Source: an uncultured Eubacteriales bacterium (GTDB lineage Bacteria > Bacillota > Clostridia > Monoglobales > Monoglobaceae). From it: a DNA stretch of 8,554 bases. The translations under genes were made by a program, and so were the position numbers. The stretch is from positions 1 to 8,554 of the forward strand of contig USLC01000020.1 in the NCBI GenBank assembly GCA_900555375.1. The letters are read 5' to 3'. Shown piece after piece: positions 6,214 through 8,554 of the stretch (within the stretch, counting starts at the first letter, position 1; every line of letters begins with the position of its first letter). Below the pieces are notes generated by a model, which saw only the letters and a list, made by a program, of their open reading frames with translations, was not told where the DNA came from and made no database searches.

Positions 6214-6420
6214 ATGAAAAAAATATTGATTTGCATTATTGAATTTTACCGCAGAAGGATTTCGCCTTTAAAGAAGCCCTGCTGCAGATTTTACCCAAGC
6301 TGTTCACAGTATGCGATTATGGCGATAGAAAAGTACGGCGCTTTTCGCGGAAGCATAAAGGCGCTTTTAAGAATTCTTCGGTGTAATCCGCTGTTTAAGG
6401 GCGGCATAGATTATCCGTAA
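6214..6420 (+). CDS. yidD: YidD, membrane protein insertion efficiency factor
   Basis: A 68-residue protein of the YidD family, thought to sit at the inner face of the membrane through an amphipathic N-terminus and to assist insertion by YidC. The family signature RRRISPLKKPCCRFYPSCSQ (13-32) is intact, including the paired cysteines before FYPSCS, and the C-terminal CNPLFKGGIDYP ending (57-68) is typical. It follows rnpA by 22 nt and precedes yidC by 38 nt. The ribosome binding site is weak (GAGATG about 8 nt upstream), and an out-of-frame ATG lies at 6204, suggesting modest translation. Confidence 0.95.
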   Translation: MKKILICIIEFYRRRISPLKKPCCRFYPSCSQYAIMAIEKYGAFRGSIKALLRILRCNPLFKGGIDYP

Positions 6421-6443
6421 ACTTCAGATGCAACCTAAAACAA

Positions 6444-6449
6444 AGGAGG
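6444..6449 (+). promoter_or_regulatory. Ribosome binding site that selects the GTG start of yidC
   Basis: AGGAGG, within AAAGGAGGG at 6442-6450, lies 9 nt before GTG 6459. The next in-frame ATG codons (6471, 6474) are 21 nt or more away, so the GTG is preferred. Confidence 0.85.
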
Positions 6450-6458
6450 GACAGCTAA

Positions 6459-7484
6459 GTGTCCTATATAATGATGGGTTTGGGTTGGGTACTTCGTATG
6501 TGCAGCGTACTCACCGGAAACTATGGCGTTGCGCTTATAATATTCACAATTTTAATTAAAGCCGTACTTATGCCGCTGACTGTAAAACAGCAGAGGTCAA
6601 TGCTTAAGACTCAAAAGCTTCAGCCGCTTTTGATGGAGATTCAGCAGAAGTATGCCAATGATAAGGAAAAGCTGAATCAGGAAACAATGAAGCTTTATCA
6701 AAAGTATCAGGTAAATCCGATGAGCGGATGCCTGCCTTTGCTTATACAGCTTCCTATAATTATGATGCTTTACTGGGTAGTAAAAAAACCTATTATATAT
6801 ATAATGGGCTTTCACCAGGACGAGGTATGGAGAATAGTCAGCGCGGTTACCGAGTGGGCTGAGGGCAGCCCCGACAAGATGAATGCGTTTTTGTCTATGG
6901 TAGGAATTGACGATATGTCAAAACTGACCGACAATGCATATAAAATGTTTGGAATGTACGAGATTCAGATTGCAAGATTCCTGCACGCAAACCCCGAGGT
7001 TATGCAGAATCACTGGATTTCGGAGATAGGCAGAAATTTTGTGGTTATAAACTTTAACTTCCTTGGTATGGATTTATCGCAAACCCCCGATTTGGGTGCG
7101 TTTTTAGGCCTGTTTATGGGAAGGATAAGCAACCTTACTTTGGGTACGGTTCTGCTTTGGATTATACCTGTGCTTTCGGGCGTCAGCGCATATTTGACAT
7201 CGTGGATTTCACAGCTTCAGAATCCGCAGCAGCCGCAGACCGATAAAAACGGAGAAGAGACGGCAAATCCGATGAAGAGTATGATGATTATGATGCCGCT
7301 TATGTCGGCTTGGTTTGCATTTACTCTTCCGTCGGCAATAGGATTGTACTGGATAATCAGCAATATTTTTGCATTGCTGCAGCAAATTGTACTTGCAAAG
7401 ATAATAGATCCCGGTATAACCGAGGAGCAAGTTGAAGGAGAGATTGTTAATGCTAAGAAAAATAGAAAAAAACGCAAAAAGTAA
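6459..7484 (+). CDS. yidC: Membrane protein insertase YidC (Oxa1/SpoIIIJ family)
   Basis: This 341-residue insertase helps membrane proteins enter and fold in the membrane, alone or with SecYEG. It has the Firmicutes five-segment layout without the large Gram-negative P1 domain. TM1 (about 24-42) is followed by a cytoplasmic charged hairpin (KQQRSMLKTQKLQP to about 85). TM2 (about 88-108) carries NPMSGCLPLLIQLP (86-99), and further segments lie at about 195-222, 226-250 and 272-312. An insertion of roughly 80 residues follows TM2. No lipoprotein signal is seen at the N-terminus, unlike Bacillus SpoIIIJ. The usual TM1 arginine is lysine (Lys34). The tail is strongly basic (NAKKNRKKRKK), as in ribosome-binding YidC tails. 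The gene starts at GTG and overlaps jag by 35 nt. Confidence 0.95.
   Translation: MSYIMMGLGWVLRMCSVLTGNYGVALIIFTILIKAVLMPLTVKQQRSMLKTQKLQPLLMEIQQKYANDKEKLNQETMKLYQKYQVNPMSGCLPLLIQLPIIMMLYWVVKKPIIYIMGFHQDEVWRIVSAVTEWAEGSPDKMNAFLSMVGIDDMSKLTDNAYKMFGMYEIQIARFLHANPEVMQNHWISEIGRNFVVINFNFLGMDLSQTPDLGAFLGLFMGRISNLTLGTVLLWIIPVLSGVSAYLTSWISQLQNPQQPQTDKNGEETANPMKSMMIMMPLMSAWFAFTLPSAIGLYWIISNIFALLQQIVLAKIIDPGITEEQVEGEIVNAKKNRKKRKK
7435..7440 (+). promoter_or_regulatory. Ribosome binding site of jag, inside the yidC coding region
   Basis: AAGGAG is 9 nt before ATG 7450. It fixes the jag start; the upstream in-frame TTG at 7432 lies on the wrong side of this site. Confidence 0.85.
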
Positions 7485-8352
7485 AGAAGAAGCGCTTGAG
7501 CTTGCGGCAAAAGAACTCGGCGTTCCGGTCAACGAGCTTTCGTATAAAGTAGAGCGCGAGGTAGGTAAGGGACTTATGGGTCTTTTACTTGGCAAAGAGG
7601 TTGTTATTTCGGCTTGGATAACAAAAGAGGCAGAAGAGGAAGAACGCAGAATAAAAGAGATATCCGATATAGCGAAACAGCGCGCTCATTCCGATAAGGC
7701 TCAGTCAAAGTCCGAGAATCCGTATGCACCGAAGGCAGAACCCGTTGCGTGCGACTATGCCGAAAAGACAAGAGCGGCAAAGCCGGCAGAGCAAAAGGAA
7801 GAGCCGAAGGCAAAAGCCGAGGCGGAAAAGGCGGATGAGCCTGCTTCGATGAATGCCGATAAGGCTGATGATAAGGCTTCAAAAAAGCAGCGCGAGGTTA
7901 CTGAGAAGTCGCTTGAAGATGCAAAGTATTTTGCGGAAAATCTTATACGGATGATGGGTTTGAGCGATGCGAAAGTAAACGTTGTAAACAGCGGTAAGAG
8001 TGTGGATGTTGATGTATCGGGTTCGCGGATGGGACTTCTTATAGGCAAGAGAGGCGACACGCTTGATGCGGTTCAGTATCTTACAAGCATTTATGTAAAT
8101 AAAGAAAAAAATTCTTATATAAAAGTAAATGTCGATACAGAGAACTATCGTTCGAAGAGAGAAGAGACGCTTGTTAAGCTTGCAAGAAGTTTGGAAAGAC
8201 GCGTTATCCGCGAGGGCTCTGCCGTTACGCTTGAGCCTATGTCTCCGAATGAGCGCAGAATCATACATTCGGCTTTGCAGAACAGCTCAAATGTTAAGAC
8301 TTACAGTATAGGCGAAGAGCCGCACCGCAAGGTTGTTGTTGACCTTAAGTAA
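7450..8352 (+). CDS. jag: RNA-binding protein Jag/KhpB (Jag-N, KH and R3H domains)
   Basis: This 300-residue cytoplasmic RNA-binding protein belongs to the family that with KhpA influences cell division and elongation in Gram-positive bacteria. Three parts are visible. The Jag-N domain (1-58) has KSKEEALELAAKELGV near its start. A long Lys/Ala/Glu-rich linker (about 60-150) is probably disordered. A KH domain (about 152-226) holds the GKRG loop at 199-202 (LLIGKRGDTLDAVQYL), and an R3H domain (about 235-300) has R-x3-H at 269-273 within PNERRIIHSAL. At 300 residues it is longer than the ~208-residue Bacillus protein, mostly because of the linker. It overlaps yidC by 35 nt, so the two are translationally linked, as in many Firmicutes. 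Confidence 0.95.
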   Translation: MLRKIEKNAKSKEEALELAAKELGVPVNELSYKVEREVGKGLMGLLLGKEVVISAWITKEAEEEERRIKEISDIAKQRAHSDKAQSKSENPYAPKAEPVACDYAEKTRAAKPAEQKEEPKAKAEAEKADEPASMNADKADDKASKKQREVTEKSLEDAKYFAENLIRMMGLSDAKVNVVNSGKSVDVDVSGSRMGLLIGKRGDTLDAVQYLTSIYVNKEKNSYIKVNVDTENYRSKREETLVKLARSLERRVIREGSAVTLEPMSPNERRIIHSALQNSSNVKTYSIGEEPHRKVVVDLK

Positions 8353-8353
8353 T

Positions 8354-8554
8354 ATGAGCTATAAGTATTTTGAAAATAAAGATTGCGAGTTTTATCCTTG
8401 CCATAAGGCAGAACATATTAATTGTCTCTTTTGCTTTTGTCCGCTTTACAGCCTTGAAGATTGCGGCGGCGGAGCCGTATATATAAAAGGCAAGGACGGC
8501 AGATTGATTAAAGATTGCAGCAAATGCTTGTTTCCGCATATAAAGGATAATTAT
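8354..8554 (+). CDS. Cysteine-rich small-domain protein, 3'-truncated by window edge
   Basis: The frame is open to the last base: 67 residues are visible and no stop is reached. It begins MSYKYFENKDCEFYPCHK and continues NCLFCFCPLY (23-32), DCGGG (36-40) and DCSKCLFPHIKDNY (54-67). Eight cysteines (11, 16, 24, 27, 29, 37, 55, 58), with two His, look like a metal-binding site, possibly zinc or an iron-sulfur cluster. The pattern matches the 'cysteine-rich small domain' family, whose function is not firmly known; most of such a protein is visible, so only a short end should be missing. Its ATG lies 1 nt after the jag stop (TAATATG) with no ribosome binding site, so it is probably translated by reinitiation from jag. 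I cannot assign a reaction. Confidence 0.85.
   Translation, partial: MSYKYFENKDCEFYPCHKAEHINCLFCFCPLYSLEDCGGGAVYIKGKDGRLIKDCSKCLFPHIKDNY

Noticed and set aside
7432..7449. Earlier TTG start for jag
   Set aside because: It lies upstream of the AAGGAG site that is correctly spaced for ATG 7450, and MLRKIEKNAKSKEEA matches a typical Jag N-terminus.
7604..8268. Long antisense open frames within jag
   Set aside because: They arise from the biased codons of the Lys/Ala/Glu-rich linker; the sense strand encodes a clear Jag protein.

Overview
The window looks like a chromosomal segment from a low-to-moderate GC member of the Clostridia (Firmicutes), probably an Oscillospirales-type anaerobe. The evidence is strong AGGAGG ribosome binding sites, the rpmH-rnpA-yidD-yidC-jag order, a YidC without signal peptide, and an AzgA-type purine permease next to a purine-type phosphoribosyltransferase. 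I see no mobile element, CRISPR array, tRNA or rRNA. The species cannot be named from the sequence alone.

Region 1 (1-2264, + strand) is a cell-wall pair. It holds the 3' part of a SEDS glycosyltransferase (FtsW/RodA/SpoVE family), whose end overlaps by 11 nt the start of a short penicillin-binding transpeptidase. SEDS proteins polymerise glycan strands and their partner class B PBPs cross-link them. The unit ends in a strong bidirectional hairpin shared with the convergent AraC-family gene.

Region 2 (2268-5462) holds an AraC-type regulator on the - strand. It is divergent from a purine-salvage unit on the + strand: an NCS2/AzgA-like nucleobase permease and a phosphoribosyltransferase. The permease would import a base and the transferase would convert it to a nucleotide with PRPP. 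Both directions have a recognisable sigma-A promoter. The permease has a leader of about 160 nt with three hairpins and a possible loop-tail pseudoknot that matches no riboswitch class I can name. This is the most interesting non-coding signal here. A clean intrinsic terminator ends the unit.

Region 3 (5515-8554, + strand) is the conserved rpmH cluster: L34 (44 aa), RNase P protein, YidD, YidC and Jag/KhpB. It is followed by a Cys-rich small-domain protein cut by the window edge. It starts from a perfect consensus promoter (TTGACA, 17 bp, TATAAT). An intrinsic hairpin between rpmH and rnpA probably lowers expression of the downstream genes. The usual divergent dnaA/oriC neighbour is absent. 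The cluster serves translation, tRNA maturation and membrane protein insertion.

Overall this is mostly core housekeeping sequence. I do not see a new multi-gene system. The leader RNA, the relocated rpmH cluster and the coupled Cys-rich gene are the items most worth checking.
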